Part shown: piece after piece, positions 44,584 through 52,464 of the stretch
How the letters are laid out: every line of letters begins with the position of its first letter
Numbering within the stretch: the first letter of the stretch is position 1
From: Rhodococcus aetherivorans
GTDB lineage: Bacteria > Actinomycetota > Actinomycetes > Mycobacteriales > Mycobacteriaceae
Reading direction: 5' to 3'
DNA length: 53,720 bases
NCBI RefSeq assembly: GCF_011058165.1
Contig: NZ_JAALEG010000035.1
Span: 1 to 53,720, forward strand
Position numbers and translations under genes: made by a program
The notes under the pieces: model-generated
Databases searched by the model: none
Told to the model about the DNA's origin: nothing
What the model saw: only the letters and a program-made list of their open reading frames with translations

Positions 44584-46560
44584 TTACCCGATCGCCTTGG
44601 CGAAGAGGTTCACCATCGTGTCGATTGCGGTGCCGGTTCCGTCCGGCGACCAGCTCGGATAGGCGATGTGCGAATTCGAGGCGTAGAAACTCGCCGCAGT
44701 GAATCCTTCCGTCACGAGCTGCCCGAGCTCGGCCGCGTCGTCACTGCTCGCCAGCGCCATCACCGATCGGCTCAGGCCGGCCAGATCACTGTCCTGTGCC
44801 TGCACCGCCATCAGCGATCCGATCGGATCGCCCGGATCGTGCAGCTGCTCCGGGCTCATCTTCTGCCCCGGCGTGAGCACCCCGAGGGCCACCTGCGCGA
44901 GCTCCACCGCCACCGGCATCAGCCGCGACAGCTCGAGCACGTTCTTGCTTTCGGCGACCGACCAGGCGATTTCCTGAATCTCACCGACATTGCGCGCCAA
45001 CCGGATCACATCGACGTTGCCGAGCAGATCAAGCACCAGCGCGGCGATTGCGGCCGTGCCGGACGGGTCCGGAACCATCGCCACCAGCCGTGAGAGTGTC
45101 TTGAAGTCCACCCCGGCCGCCATCTTCACCAGCGGGGAGAGCTGATTGTTCAGATCCCCCGCGATGGCGTGCGCGCCGCGCACATCGCCGGTGGCAATCT
45201 TGCCCGGGAGTTGCTGCAACCCGGCCGCCACCGCCGGATAGTCGACCGCGGTCACCCCCGAGACGACGCCCAGCAGCTGATTGATGATCGTCGTCGGCTT
45301 GGCCACCGAGAGCACGCGGGTGGCCGTCCGCAACTCCGGCGGACCCGAGGCCGCCAACGGCGACAGACCCGCCACCAGCGCGTCCGCCGACCCCGCCAGC
45401 GTCGACACATCGACCGGCTCACCCGAGGTCCGCGCCTCGAGCAGAGCCGTGCTCGTGTCGGTCACCGCTTCGGCGGCCGAGAGCACCGCCGGAACGTCGA
45501 CCTGCTCGAGCATGTCGAGCACACCCGCGGTCGTCGCCTCCGGCGACCCCGCGGGAGCCGAGGTGAACGTCTCGCGCGCACCCGGATTGCTGTCGATCCA
45601 CGCACGCGCCTGCTCGACCGGCGTCAACGTCTCCGACACCAACCGAGCCTGCTGCGTCATCCGGGCGATGGTCGCTGCCGAGGTCGTCGACGTCGGTCCA
45701 CCGCTGTCGAGCGAGGACACCGACTCGGCCAGCCGCGTTGCCGCCCCGACCACCGCCGACAGATCCGCGTTGCGCCAGGTCCCCGGCGAGGACAGCTCAT
45801 CGACCAGCGACGATTGCGCCACTGTCGACGTGCCGGTGATCGTCGGAGTCTGCGGCGTCGCGGTCGAGGTGAGCTCGGCAGAGACATCCACCGTGCCGGG
45901 AGGGTTGGCGATGATCCGGCCCAGCGACGCCAAAAACGGTGTCGCCTGCCCGTCGGTGTTGCAGTACGCATCGTCCGGGTGGCAGATATCGAACACCTTG
46001 CCCGCGAGCGTGCCGAACCCCTCCGGCGCCGGCCCCGCGATCCCCTGACCGGCGAGGGGCGGGCCGATCAACGTCGCACCCTCGGTGCCCCGCTTCGGAT
46101 TGGCGAGCAGAATCACCGCCTCGACCTGCTGCGCAGGCACCGGGCCGAGGCCGTGGCCGATATTGACGGCCAGATCGTTGCCGATCTGCGCGCCCTGGCT
46201 GTACCCGGCGACGACGAACTTCGACGTCGCACAGCGCTGCATCAACTCCGCCGCCGCCTCATCGCCTCGCGACTTCGATTCGGCATACGAGGTGCCGTTG
46301 AAGAACGCCTCCCCCGGGTACGGCACATACAGCGCGTCGAGGTTCTTCCCGTATCGCTGCTCGAGCGCATTACCGACGTCCGCGAGCATCCCCGTCGGGG
46401 TGTTCGGATCGGCATTGGCCGAGGTCTCCGTCGTGCCGGGAATCATCAACGCGATCGTGCGCGCACAGCCGTTCGCCTCGGCAGCATGGGCCGCCGCCGG
46501 CGCCGTCATTGCGGCCGCGGCCGCCGCCGCGACCGTCAGGGCAATTCCTGCTTTCCTCAT
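44584..46560 (-). CDS. Secreted cutinase-family hydrolase with long C-terminal region
   Basis: 658 aa. The signal peptide is ALTVAAAAAAAMTAPAAAHA. The N-terminal 230 residues are a cutinase-like alpha/beta hydrolase: nucleophile Ser in FVVAGYSQGAQIGND, and ICHPDDAYCNTDG contributing the catalytic Asp and a disulfide. The long remainder is Ala/Val-rich and helical with no domain I know. Cutinase-like enzymes of mycolate bacteria can act on envelope esters. Placement in the transfer locus suggests loosening of the mycomembrane during mating, which is inference. Confidence 0.82.
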   Translation of the reverse strand: MRKAGIALTVAAAAAAAMTAPAAAHAAEANGCARTIALMIPGTTETSANADPNTPTGMLADVGNALEQRYGKNLDALYVPYPGEAFFNGTSYAESKSRGDEAAAELMQRCATSKFVVAGYSQGAQIGNDLAVNIGHGLGPVPAQQVEAVILLANPKRGTEGATLIGPPLAGQGIAGPAPEGFGTLAGKVFDICHPDDAYCNTDGQATPFLASLGRIIANPPGTVDVSAELTSTATPQTPTITGTSTVAQSSLVDELSSPGTWRNADLSAVVGAATRLAESVSSLDSGGPTSTTSAATIARMTQQARLVSETLTPVEQARAWIDSNPGARETFTSAPAGSPEATTAGVLDMLEQVDVPAVLSAAEAVTDTSTALLEARTSGEPVDVSTLAGSADALVAGLSPLAASGPPELRTATRVLSVAKPTTIINQLLGVVSGVTAVDYPAVAAGLQQLPGKIATGDVRGAHAIAGDLNNQLSPLVKMAAGVDFKTLSRLVAMVPDPSGTAAIAALVLDLLGNVDVIRLARNVGEIQEIAWSVAESKNVLELSRLMPVAVELAQVALGVLTPGQKMSPEQLHDPGDPIGSLMAVQAQDSDLAGLSRSVMALASSDDAAELGQLVTEGFTAASFYASNSHIAYPSWSPDGTGTAIDTMVNLFAKAIG

Positions 46561-46566
46561 CCCGGA

Positions 46567-47313
46567 CTATCCCCCGACTGCTTCGATGGAGCGGATCAGC
46601 ACCCGGCCGTCCTCGGCCGTGGTCGTCGTGATGCGCTGCTTGAACTCGTAAGGGCGATCCGGGCGGACCTCGGTGATCTGCGCGCTGTAGGTGTTCGGGC
46701 CGATCGTCGTCACCTCGAGGCAATGCGTCGTGCCCAGCGGAACGGTGTCGATCCCCTGCTGAATCGTCGCCGCGTCGGGCAACGGCGCATCCGGTGCCAT
46801 CAGCTCCCGCACCGCCGGACCCGACCGCAGCAGGTAGTAGCGGTGCTCGAGCGCCGCGATCACGCCCTCACCGGAGACCTGATCACCGTCGCCGGGGGAA
46901 CACCGATCCTCCGCCGCAGCCGCCGTGGTCGGTGCCGCAGTTGCCGTCGCCGGAACCAGGCCACCGAAGTCCGCGTCGTCGTCCCCGCTCAGCGCGCCGA
47001 CCAGCGCCGACACGCCCCAGCCGGCCATGCCCACCACCGCGACAGCCGCCAGGCCGACGCCGCCGTAGAACAGCCCACGGCCGACCGGTGAGCGGGTCGC
47101 GGAGGTGGTCGATCCCGCCACCGCCGACGCAGCAGGCCGAGCGGGGCGGCGACCGGCCTCGGCCGCCGCCACCACTCGAGACACCGACTCACCGCCGCCA
47201 GCTCTCCCAGCGCAGGAGAAACGCTCCTCCGACACGGCCGTCCGCACCATGCGGGTTCGGGGTGCCGTCGCGTCGAGGACGCGCGGTGAACCCGGTAGGT
47301 TGCTCCGTTTCAT
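46567..47313 (-). CDS. Membrane-anchored protein of the transfer locus
   Basis: 248 aa. A basic, Ala-rich cytoplasmic N-terminus of about 75 residues is followed by one membrane helix (GVGLAAVAVVGMAGWGVSAL) and an exported domain with a Cys pair (DRCSPGDGD and THCLEVTTI). The tail reads ITTTTAEDGRVLIRSIEAVG. The ggggggag site supports the ATG. It is six bases from the cutinase start, so they are co-translated. Function unknown. Confidence 0.68.
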   Translation of the reverse strand: MKRSNLPGSPRVLDATAPRTRMVRTAVSEERFSCAGRAGGGESVSRVVAAAEAGRRPARPAASAVAGSTTSATRSPVGRGLFYGGVGLAAVAVVGMAGWGVSALVGALSGDDDADFGGLVPATATAAPTTAAAAEDRCSPGDGDQVSGEGVIAALEHRYYLLRSGPAVRELMAPDAPLPDAATIQQGIDTVPLGTTHCLEVTTIGPNTYSAQITEVRPDRPYEFKQRITTTTAEDGRVLIRSIEAVGG

Positions 47314-47340
47314 CGCCTCGTCTCCCCCCTCGACCGCGAC

Positions 47341-48570
47341 TCAGGCCCCGAGCGTCGGATTCGCGGCGTCGGCCTGAGCGGGAGCCCCGCCGGCGACACC
47401 GCCTCCGACCGCTTCACTGATCAGACGCGAGGCCAAACCCGGCGTCGCATCCTCGAAGAAGGACCCGAGAGTGCCATCGACCTGCTCGATCACCTGCTCG
47501 CCGCCCGGCTGCGCTGCGACGAACTCGCGGGCCTGTGCATCGAGAGCCGGGGCGTCGGCCGTGACGAACTGTGTCACCGCGGCGGCAACCGGAGCGGTGG
47601 CCGGCTCGGCCTGCCACTCGGTGAGGGTGGAGGCGACCTGGTCGGTGATCGACTCCTGGTCGAGGTCCGGAACCTCGATGTCGATGGGCGAGGCATCCGC
47701 ACCCGCGCCGTAGACGGTCCCGGCTGCGACACCGAGAGCGCCGCCTCCGACCGCGCCGACCACGGCAGCAGGGACACCCGCCACCGCCGCGCCGATACCG
47801 GCCCCGGCTGCCGTACCGGCCACACCCCCGGGCACCCAGCCGATGCCGGGCACCAGGACGCTGCCTGCTCCCATGCCGAGGTGGCCGCCGATCGTGCCGC
47901 CGATCAGACCGCCGGTGACCGCGGCCGGGACACCCACCGCTGCCGCGCCGCCGATCGCGCCGACCGCGCCACCAGCGACCTGCGCGGCCGCCAGACGCTC
48001 GGCCTCGGTCGTCTCGATGCCCACCGAACGGTAGCCATCGGTGACCATCGCCTCGATCGCGGCGGTGTTGCGGTTCACGTCGTCCGCATCGGGATCGGAC
48101 ACCCAGTTCGGCTGCTCGAACAGCAGTCGACCGGCCCGAATCATCTTCGGCGGTGCCTGGATCGGCGCCGTCGGCTGGACTGCGACCGGCAGATGGAGCC
48201 GGCCCGGATCGATCGGGGCCGGCGCGCTGTAGTAGTCGGCATCGTAGATGCCGGTCTCGTAGTCGTACCCCGGCAGCGGGCGGGTCTCCCCCCGGTACTG
48301 CACCGGCACCGGAACCCAGTAATCGGCCTCGTTGTTCTCTGCCGGAGCTGGTTCGGGCGCAGGAGCCGGAGGCGTCGAGGTGATGCCCGCTTGGCCTCCG
48401 CCGCCGGGCTCGGGTGTCGAAGTGATCCCGGCCTGCCCCCCGCCGGAATTATCGGTCGGAGCCGCTGCCGCGGTCGGCGCCAGTGCGATGACCAATCCGG
48501 CAGCGGCCGGAGCCAGCGTGGCGGTGCTCAAGACCGCACTGGTTGCCCTGCGGCGGCGATGTCTGCTCAC
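47341..48570 (-). CDS. Secreted glycine-zipper protein ('insoluble domain'-type)
   Basis: 409 aa, GTG start with gggagg upstream. A signal peptide (ALAPTAAAAPT) is followed by a short tandem repeat (GGGQAGITSTPEP twice), a Pro-rich segment, and a long Gly/Ala zipper (IGGAAAVGVPAAVTGGLIGG and AVVGAVGGGALGVAAGTVYG). The acidic C-terminus is helical. Glycine zippers usually insert in or span membranes. It is the first gene of the minus-strand envelope group. Similar proteins on Rhodococcus plasmids have, from memory, been labelled insoluble domain proteins. Function unknown. Confidence 0.72.
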   Translation of the reverse strand: MSRHRRRRATSAVLSTATLAPAAAGLVIALAPTAAAAPTDNSGGGQAGITSTPEPGGGGQAGITSTPPAPAPEPAPAENNEADYWVPVPVQYRGETRPLPGYDYETGIYDADYYSAPAPIDPGRLHLPVAVQPTAPIQAPPKMIRAGRLLFEQPNWVSDPDADDVNRNTAAIEAMVTDGYRSVGIETTEAERLAAAQVAGGAVGAIGGAAAVGVPAAVTGGLIGGTIGGHLGMGAGSVLVPGIGWVPGGVAGTAAGAGIGAAVAGVPAAVVGAVGGGALGVAAGTVYGAGADASPIDIEVPDLDQESITDQVASTLTEWQAEPATAPVAAAVTQFVTADAPALDAQAREFVAAQPGGEQVIEQVDGTLGSFFEDATPGLASRLISEAVGGGVAGGAPAQADAANPTLGA

Positions 48571-48760
48571 GAATAACCCTCCCGTTTCATGTGGCGCGCC
48601 GGGGGAGATAACCGCATGGCCCCCCGGCCGTTCGGTGCCCCTTGCGAGCGAGCTGAGCGTACTGATCGACCGCTTTCCCGCCCACTGCGGCTCTTTGTAT
48701 CATAATACCACCGCAACTTACTACCGGAAATGCAAATCCGCACGTCAGGAAGGGTGCAAG
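48571..48760. promoter_or_regulatory. Divergent promoter region, transfer locus / regulator
   Basis: A 190-bp gap between outward-facing genes. The unusually AT-rich stretch TTTGTATCATAATACC (48694-48709) contains a near-palindrome GTATCATAATAC and a possible -10 (CATAAT). A related TTGTGTATCAAGTA occurs at 42814-42827, before the gene at 42754. It may be the operator of the neighbouring double-HTH regulator. Confidence 0.4.
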
Positions 48761-49258
48761 ATGGATGAGTTCCTAGCCCAGAATCTGTCCCAGCAGGGAG
48801 GGAGATTGTCGAGAAGCACGGTTCGCGGCTTCAGTGGAGCCCGGCTTCGCCGCCTACGGGAAGCGCGCGGACTGACCGGAGACGACCTGGCCGATGCCGC
48901 AGGCATCTCCGAAGCCACGCTGCGCTCCTGGGAGATCGGGCGTGCCAATCCCACGCCCAGCCTTCTTGCCGACGTCGCGAAGAAGCTGCGCGTGACAATC
49001 GGTGACCTGCTCGTCCTTCGCTCCGACGAACTCACCCTCGCCGATCTTCGCACCCTCGCCGGCCTCAACCAGGCCGATGTCGCGCAAAAGCTCGGCGTCG
49101 GCACCACCACACTCACCCGCATAGAGAAGGGCCGGCGCGACTACGACCCTGAGGTCGCCCGCGAACTCGCACGCATCTACAAGGTCAAAGTCCGCGAGCT
49201 CCGCACCGTATGGGAGCGCACCCGGCAGATCCGCCTCGACATGCTCGAGAAGCTCTAG
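48761..49258 (+). CDS. Tandem helix-turn-helix (XRE) regulator
   Basis: 165 aa from the ATG at 48761 (caggaagg upstream). It contains two Cro/C1-type domains in one chain: ARLRRLREARGLTGDDLADA and ISEATLRSWEIGRANPT (about residues 28-82), then LADLRTLAGLNQADVAQKLG and TTTLTRIEKGRRDY (about 88-145). Two linked domains can bind direct or inverted half-sites as a monomer. It is divergent from the transfer locus and the best candidate for controlling it. Confidence 0.82.
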   Translation: MDEFLAQNLSQQGGRLSRSTVRGFSGARLRRLREARGLTGDDLADAAGISEATLRSWEIGRANPTPSLLADVAKKLRVTIGDLLVLRSDELTLADLRTLAGLNQADVAQKLGVGTTTLTRIEKGRRDYDPEVARELARIYKVKVRELRTVWERTRQIRLDMLEKL

Positions 49259-49400
49259 GCCGACCTCGTTCGGCGAAGTTAGAACCGTACAATAAAACCA
49301 CGCGCCACGCCGAGGTGCGCGGAAACTGACAAAGGCCACTCGGCCCGCTAACCTGAAGCAGATTCATCGGCCCGATCTTGAAGAACGGGGGGTTCGCACA

Positions 49401-49586
49401 ATGGCACAGCCACACAAAGGCGACCGCGCCGCGATAACTCTACGTATCCCCGCGGAGCTGCATCAACAGCTCCGTCGGGACGCCGAAGACGCCAGGATCG
49501 CGCTGTCTCAGTACGTCGCCGACCTACTCGCACTCCAAGCCGGTAGGCCGGACCTTGCCCGCGAGATCAAGGCGGTGCCCGTGTAA
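49401..49586 (+). CDS. Small ribbon-helix-helix DNA-binding protein
   Basis: 61 aa with a strong gggggg ribosome site. The sequence DRAAITLRIPAELHQQLRRD followed by ARIALSQYVADLLALQ has the strand-helix-helix pattern of Arc/CopG proteins. Possible roles are copy control of the following rep gene, relaxosome accessory factor or an orphan antitoxin. Position just upstream of rep favours copy control. Confidence 0.65.
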   Translation: MAQPHKGDRAAITLRIPAELHQQLRRDAEDARIALSQYVADLLALQAGRPDLAREIKAVPV

Positions 49587-49639
49587 ACCCCAGCCCAGAG
49601 GGACGGTAGCCGCCAACTAGACGCCCCTCAGAAGCGGAA

Positions 49640-49758
49640 AACCCCCCACCGGCCAAGGTGGAGGGTTCTCCAAACCAAATATCTGCCCGATCGGTCGCCA
49701 AACGTTTCGGGCATTCGAACTTTCTCTCCCAGAAAGTCTTCGCTATGCATCTTAGCGA
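49640..49758 (+). promoter_or_regulatory. Four-hairpin leader before the rep gene
   Basis: Four inverted repeats in 119 bp: 49640-49667 (11-bp arms, one mismatch), 49684-49713 (TGCCCGA/TCGGGCA), 49719-49737 (ACTTTCT/AGAAAGT) and 49740-49758 (TCGCTA/TAGCGA). The last one encloses the ATG at 49745. The first may terminate the RHH gene. The set looks like an RNA-based or protein-based control leader for replication. Confidence 0.5.
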
Positions 49759-50929
49759 GCGCACCGCGCTTGATTCAACTTTTGTCCACACGAGGCGTGC
49801 CAACCGTCGAGGCCCCGGCCGCGCCGCTCCCAAGACCCGCCGCGGCCGCCGTCGCGGTAGCTACCACCTCCACGTCGCCGATGGCGCCTACTCCCCCATC
49901 CCCGTCTGGGACTCCCGCGCCGGATGGATGCGCCAGATCATCACCTGGGCGCGCAGCGACACCGGCATCCAAACCTGCCGTCAGCACCGCCTCGCCCCGG
50001 ACAAGTTCATCGCCGCCGCGAACGCGCACGCCGCCTACGCCGACGAATCCACCGGCCGCAGCCTCACCGCAGCTCGGGAAACCCTCGCCGAGTACGCCGG
50101 CATCAGCACCGACGTCCTCGACCGAGCCCGCCGGATCCTTCGCCGCATCGGAGCCGCAGTCGAAATCGTATGCGGTCGCTACCTGACCATCGCCGAACGC
50201 ATCGAGGCCAGTCTCGCCCACGGAGGCCGCCAACTCCGCGCCGCTTCCGTATGGGCATTGACCAGCAAGTTTGCGCTGGATCCTTCGGTTTATCCCCAGT
50301 TTCCGAATCATGCGGATCTACCGAAGAACCCCTTGGGTTCTTCGGATATCTCCCGTTCCCGAGTAATCACCAACGCGCGCGCTCCGCGCCGCGCCAAGGC
50401 CGAGACCACCGCCTACCCTCGACCACTGCGCACCCAGATCGCCGCAGCACGCCTCGCAGACCGCCTCGCACCCACGATGCCCGACTACCGAGGCATCGAC
50501 CGGGACGGCCACTACGTGCCAGGCACCAGCCACCAGCACATCGGAGCCATCGCCGACGCCCTGACCGACGCCGGAATCGACACCCACCGCTGGACCGGCG
50601 ACGCCATAGCCGACCGGATCACCGAGTTCCGCCACGACCGCACCCTGCCGCGCCTAACGTCCCCGGCAGCCTTCCTGCGCTGGCAGCTCCGAGCCCTCGC
50701 CGACGTGTGGGCCGGACCCACCCCCGCCGAACGCCGCGCCCACATCCAGGCCGAACGCGCCGCCGCCCGCGAGGCCGAACTCGCCCGCCGCGCCGCCAAC
50801 CCCCCAGCCAGCGAGCAGACACGCGCCGCCGCCCGCGCCGACCTCCGCCAGCTCCTCGCCACCCGCTCCACCCACTCCGGCCCGCGGACCCAGGTCCGTA
50901 GGGACCGCTTCGGCCGCCGTGTCCGCTGA
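49745..50929 (+). CDS. rep: Putative plasmid replication initiator
   Basis: 394 aa from the ATG at 49745; an in-frame start at 49658 would translate the hairpin leader. The conserved part GSYHLHVADGAYSPIPVWDS leads to a helix-turn-helix-like region (LTAARETLAEYAGISTDVLD, RARRILRRIGAAVEIV, residues about 110-150), as in winged-helix initiators. The C-terminus is very basic and Ala/Arg-rich. Position beside ParB-like genes and a hairpin leader supports a replication role. The middle (50260-50350) is AT-richer and carries a perfect hairpin and a DnaA-box-like sequence, so the origin may lie inside the gene. I base the name on layout and weak resemblance. Confidence 0.55.
   Translation: MHLSERTALDSTFVHTRRANRRGPGRAAPKTRRGRRRGSYHLHVADGAYSPIPVWDSRAGWMRQIITWARSDTGIQTCRQHRLAPDKFIAAANAHAAYADESTGRSLTAARETLAEYAGISTDVLDRARRILRRIGAAVEIVCGRYLTIAERIEASLAHGGRQLRAASVWALTSKFALDPSVYPQFPNHADLPKNPLGSSDISRSRVITNARAPRRAKAETTAYPRPLRTQIAAARLADRLAPTMPDYRGIDRDGHYVPGTSHQHIGAIADALTDAGIDTHRWTGDAIADRITEFRHDRTLPRLTSPAAFLRWQLRALADVWAGPTPAERRAHIQAERAAAREAELARRAANPPASEQTRAAARADLRQLLATRSTHSGPRTQVRRDRFGRRVR
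50290..50345. other. Hairpin and DnaA-box-like sequence within rep
   Basis: CCGAAGAACCC (50321-50331) and GGGTTCTTCGG (50335-50345) pair perfectly over 11 bp with a three-base loop. TTATCCCCA at 50290-50298 is one base from a DnaA box. Surrounding codons are much less GC-rich than the rest of the gene. It may be part of an origin or a site bound by Rep. Confidence 0.45.
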
Positions 50930-51013
50930 GCACGTCCCCACTCCGTCCGGCCCCGGCGCGCACAATCGGCGAGGCCGCAGGCCCGAACCCACCCCGAAGT
51001 TACGATGAGAACC

Positions 51014-51286
51014 ATGACCGGGAAGAAGCGCATGGCCTTCGACATCACCGAAGCCGACGCCGACCGGATCCGCGCCGCCTACGTCGGCACCCGCGTCATC
51101 CTGCCCCCGGCCACCCTCAGCGAGTTCATCACCGACCTACTGGTCGAGGCCACCGAACGCCTGGAAGCCGAACACAACGAAGGCCGGCCCTGGCGCACAC
51201 CCAGCCGCAGCGAACTCAAATCCCTCTCCCAGACCGGCGTCGGACGCAACGCCCCCGGCCGCCCAGGAGAGCAGGACCAGCAATGA
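51014..51286 (+). CDS. ParB-like small centromere-binding protein, copy 1
   Basis: 90 aa from the ATG at 51014 (or 93 from 51005). The segment ADRIRAAYVGTRVILPPATL then SEFITDLLVEATERLEAEHN resembles the small ribbon-helix-helix ParB-type proteins of actinobacterial plasmids. It is paralogous to the next gene and overlaps it by four bases. No parA partner of the usual kind is next to it. The start region includes the repeated motif ATGAGAACCAT. Confidence 0.65.
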   Translation: MTGKKRMAFDITEADADRIRAAYVGTRVILPPATLSEFITDLLVEATERLEAEHNEGRPWRTPSRSELKSLSQTGVGRNAPGRPGEQDQQ

Positions 51287-51540
51287 CCAAGGCGTCACGC
51301 ACACCGCGACCCAAACTCGGGTTCCACACCGACCAGGCCGAACGCATTCGCGCTGCCTACCTCGGTACCCGCGCAGTCCTCCCGCCGAGCACCTTCAGCG
51401 AATTCCTCGAAGCCGCCGTCCTCGAGACGATCGAGCGACTCGAAGCCGAACACAACAACGGCCACAGCTGGGACGCCCCGGCCGCCGGGGAAGTCAAGTC
51501 CACCGCCCAGACCGGCGTCGGCCGCTGGAATCGCACCTGA
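51283..51540 (+). CDS. ParB-like small centromere-binding protein, copy 2
   Basis: 85 aa, coupled to copy 1 by ATGA. AERIRAAYLGTRAVLPPSTF and SEFLEAAVLETIERLEAEHN align with copy 1 along the whole chain, with the same C-terminal TGVGR. The pair arose by tandem duplication and could form a heterodimer. Likely DNA-binding through the N-terminal strand. Function (partition or operon repression) is inferred. Confidence 0.65.
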   Translation: MTKASRTPRPKLGFHTDQAERIRAAYLGTRAVLPPSTFSEFLEAAVLETIERLEAEHNNGHSWDAPAAGEVKSTAQTGVGRWNRT

Positions 51541-51557
51541 CGGGTCCTCTGTCGCAC

Positions 51558-51578
51558 GTCCTCAACTGCGTTGAGGAC
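51558..51578. promoter_or_regulatory. Perfect palindrome after the ParB-like pair
   Basis: GTCCTCAAC and GTTGAGGAC form a perfect 9-bp inverted repeat around TGC. It lies 17 bp after the second ParB-like stop. It may be a terminator or a centromere/operator element. CGATGAGAACC follows directly at 51580-51590. Confidence 0.45.
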
Positions 51579-51624
51579 ACGATGAGAACCACCCACTCTC
51601 ACCGGCGGCGGGACTCTCACGCCT

Positions 51625-51655
51625 CATGGATTCCATTATCACTATGGAATCCATG
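51625..51655. promoter_or_regulatory. 31-bp inverted repeat, copy 1
   Basis: CATGGATTCCAT (51625-51636) and ATGGAATCCATG (51644-51655) are perfect 12-bp arms with a seven-base spacer TATCACT. It lies in an AT-rich island upstream of the small membrane protein at 51693. Copy 2 at 52465-52495 has the same arm and spacer lengths. Likely an operator. Confidence 0.6.
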
Positions 51656-51692
51656 ATATCAGGCAGCAGCGCCGAATAACCCTCGAGCACCC

Positions 51693-51890
51693 ATGCGAGC
51701 GTGCGCGAGAATCCGCGACAATAACGCTGCCACCAGCGCAAACAACGCCCACCACGTAGCCGGCCGAATGACAGTTGCCGCCGTCCTTCTCGTCGTGGCG
51801 GTAACCATTCTCACCTTCGAGCCGATAGCGGGCCGCACCACGACGCAAGATCGGTCGGTGCCGCGTGACACAGTGCCGACCACCGACTGA
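51693..51890 (+). CDS. Small single-helix membrane protein
   Basis: 65 aa. One hydrophobic helix (MTVAAVLLVVAVTILTF, residues about 26-42) with a short polar tail. No family recognised and the ribosome site is weak, so the start is uncertain (Met26 is possible). It lies between the inverted-repeat operator and another small membrane protein. Confidence 0.4.
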   Translation: MRACARIRDNNAATSANNAHHVAGRMTVAAVLLVVAVTILTFEPIAGRTTTQDRSVPRDTVPTTD

Positions 51891-51918
51891 CCGAGCCTGA
51901 GAAAAGACCGCCACCGAC

Positions 51919-52191
51919 GTGAACGAGCTCCACCTCTACGCCCGAACCATCTACCTCGGCTTCGACGGCCCGCCCGAGCCTGCCCGCGACCTCGTCGGAA
52001 GTCTCACGGGTCTGTGGTGGCTACTGATCGTCGCGGCGCTCATCTGCTTCGGAGCGTGCGAGTACATGCGGCGAAAAAGCGTGACCAGGAGGGAACGGCA
52101 AGAGAAGAACAGACTCGGCGCTGCCCTCTTCCTCTACTGCGGCCTCATGGGATTCGTCGTCGGCGTCTTCGGTCTGATCGCCGCGAACTAA
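51919..52191 (+). CDS. Small two-helix membrane protein
   Basis: 90 aa, GTG start. Hydrophobic helices WWLLIVAALICFGACEY and LFLYCGLMGFVVGVFGLIAA are joined by a very basic loop (RRKSVTRRERQEKNR). The layout suggests a small plasmid membrane protein, possibly for spread or stability. No family recognised. Confidence 0.5.
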   Translation: MNELHLYARTIYLGFDGPPEPARDLVGSLTGLWWLLIVAALICFGACEYMRRKSVTRRERQEKNRLGAALFLYCGLMGFVVGVFGLIAAN

Positions 52192-52464
52192 CCTTCCCGA
52201 GCTTGATACCCGGGAGGCTCGATACTCGATCTCTTCTTTCCGCGAGCGTGCTGTCGTGGCCGATCGTCGTCGGCGTGGACGGATTCGCACTCCGGAGCCA
52301 CGGTCCTGCCGACATCGCGAGACGCCGACCCGAACGATAAGAACCATCACGCGGCCCGGACCGGCTCCCCCGAGAACCGGCCGGGGCGCAGCCGTCTCAT
52401 CTCACGTACCCGACTCGATCCGGTCGTGACCTGCGACTCTCATCTGAGAAACCCCTTCTCATGC
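52192..52464. other. Intergenic region before the DUF2637-like gene
   Basis: 273 bp without a gene. It holds CGATAAGAACCATC (52335-52348), a near copy of the ATGAGAACCAT motif, and a GC-rich partial inverted repeat around 52360-52385. It leads into the second 31-bp inverted repeat. Confidence 0.4.
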
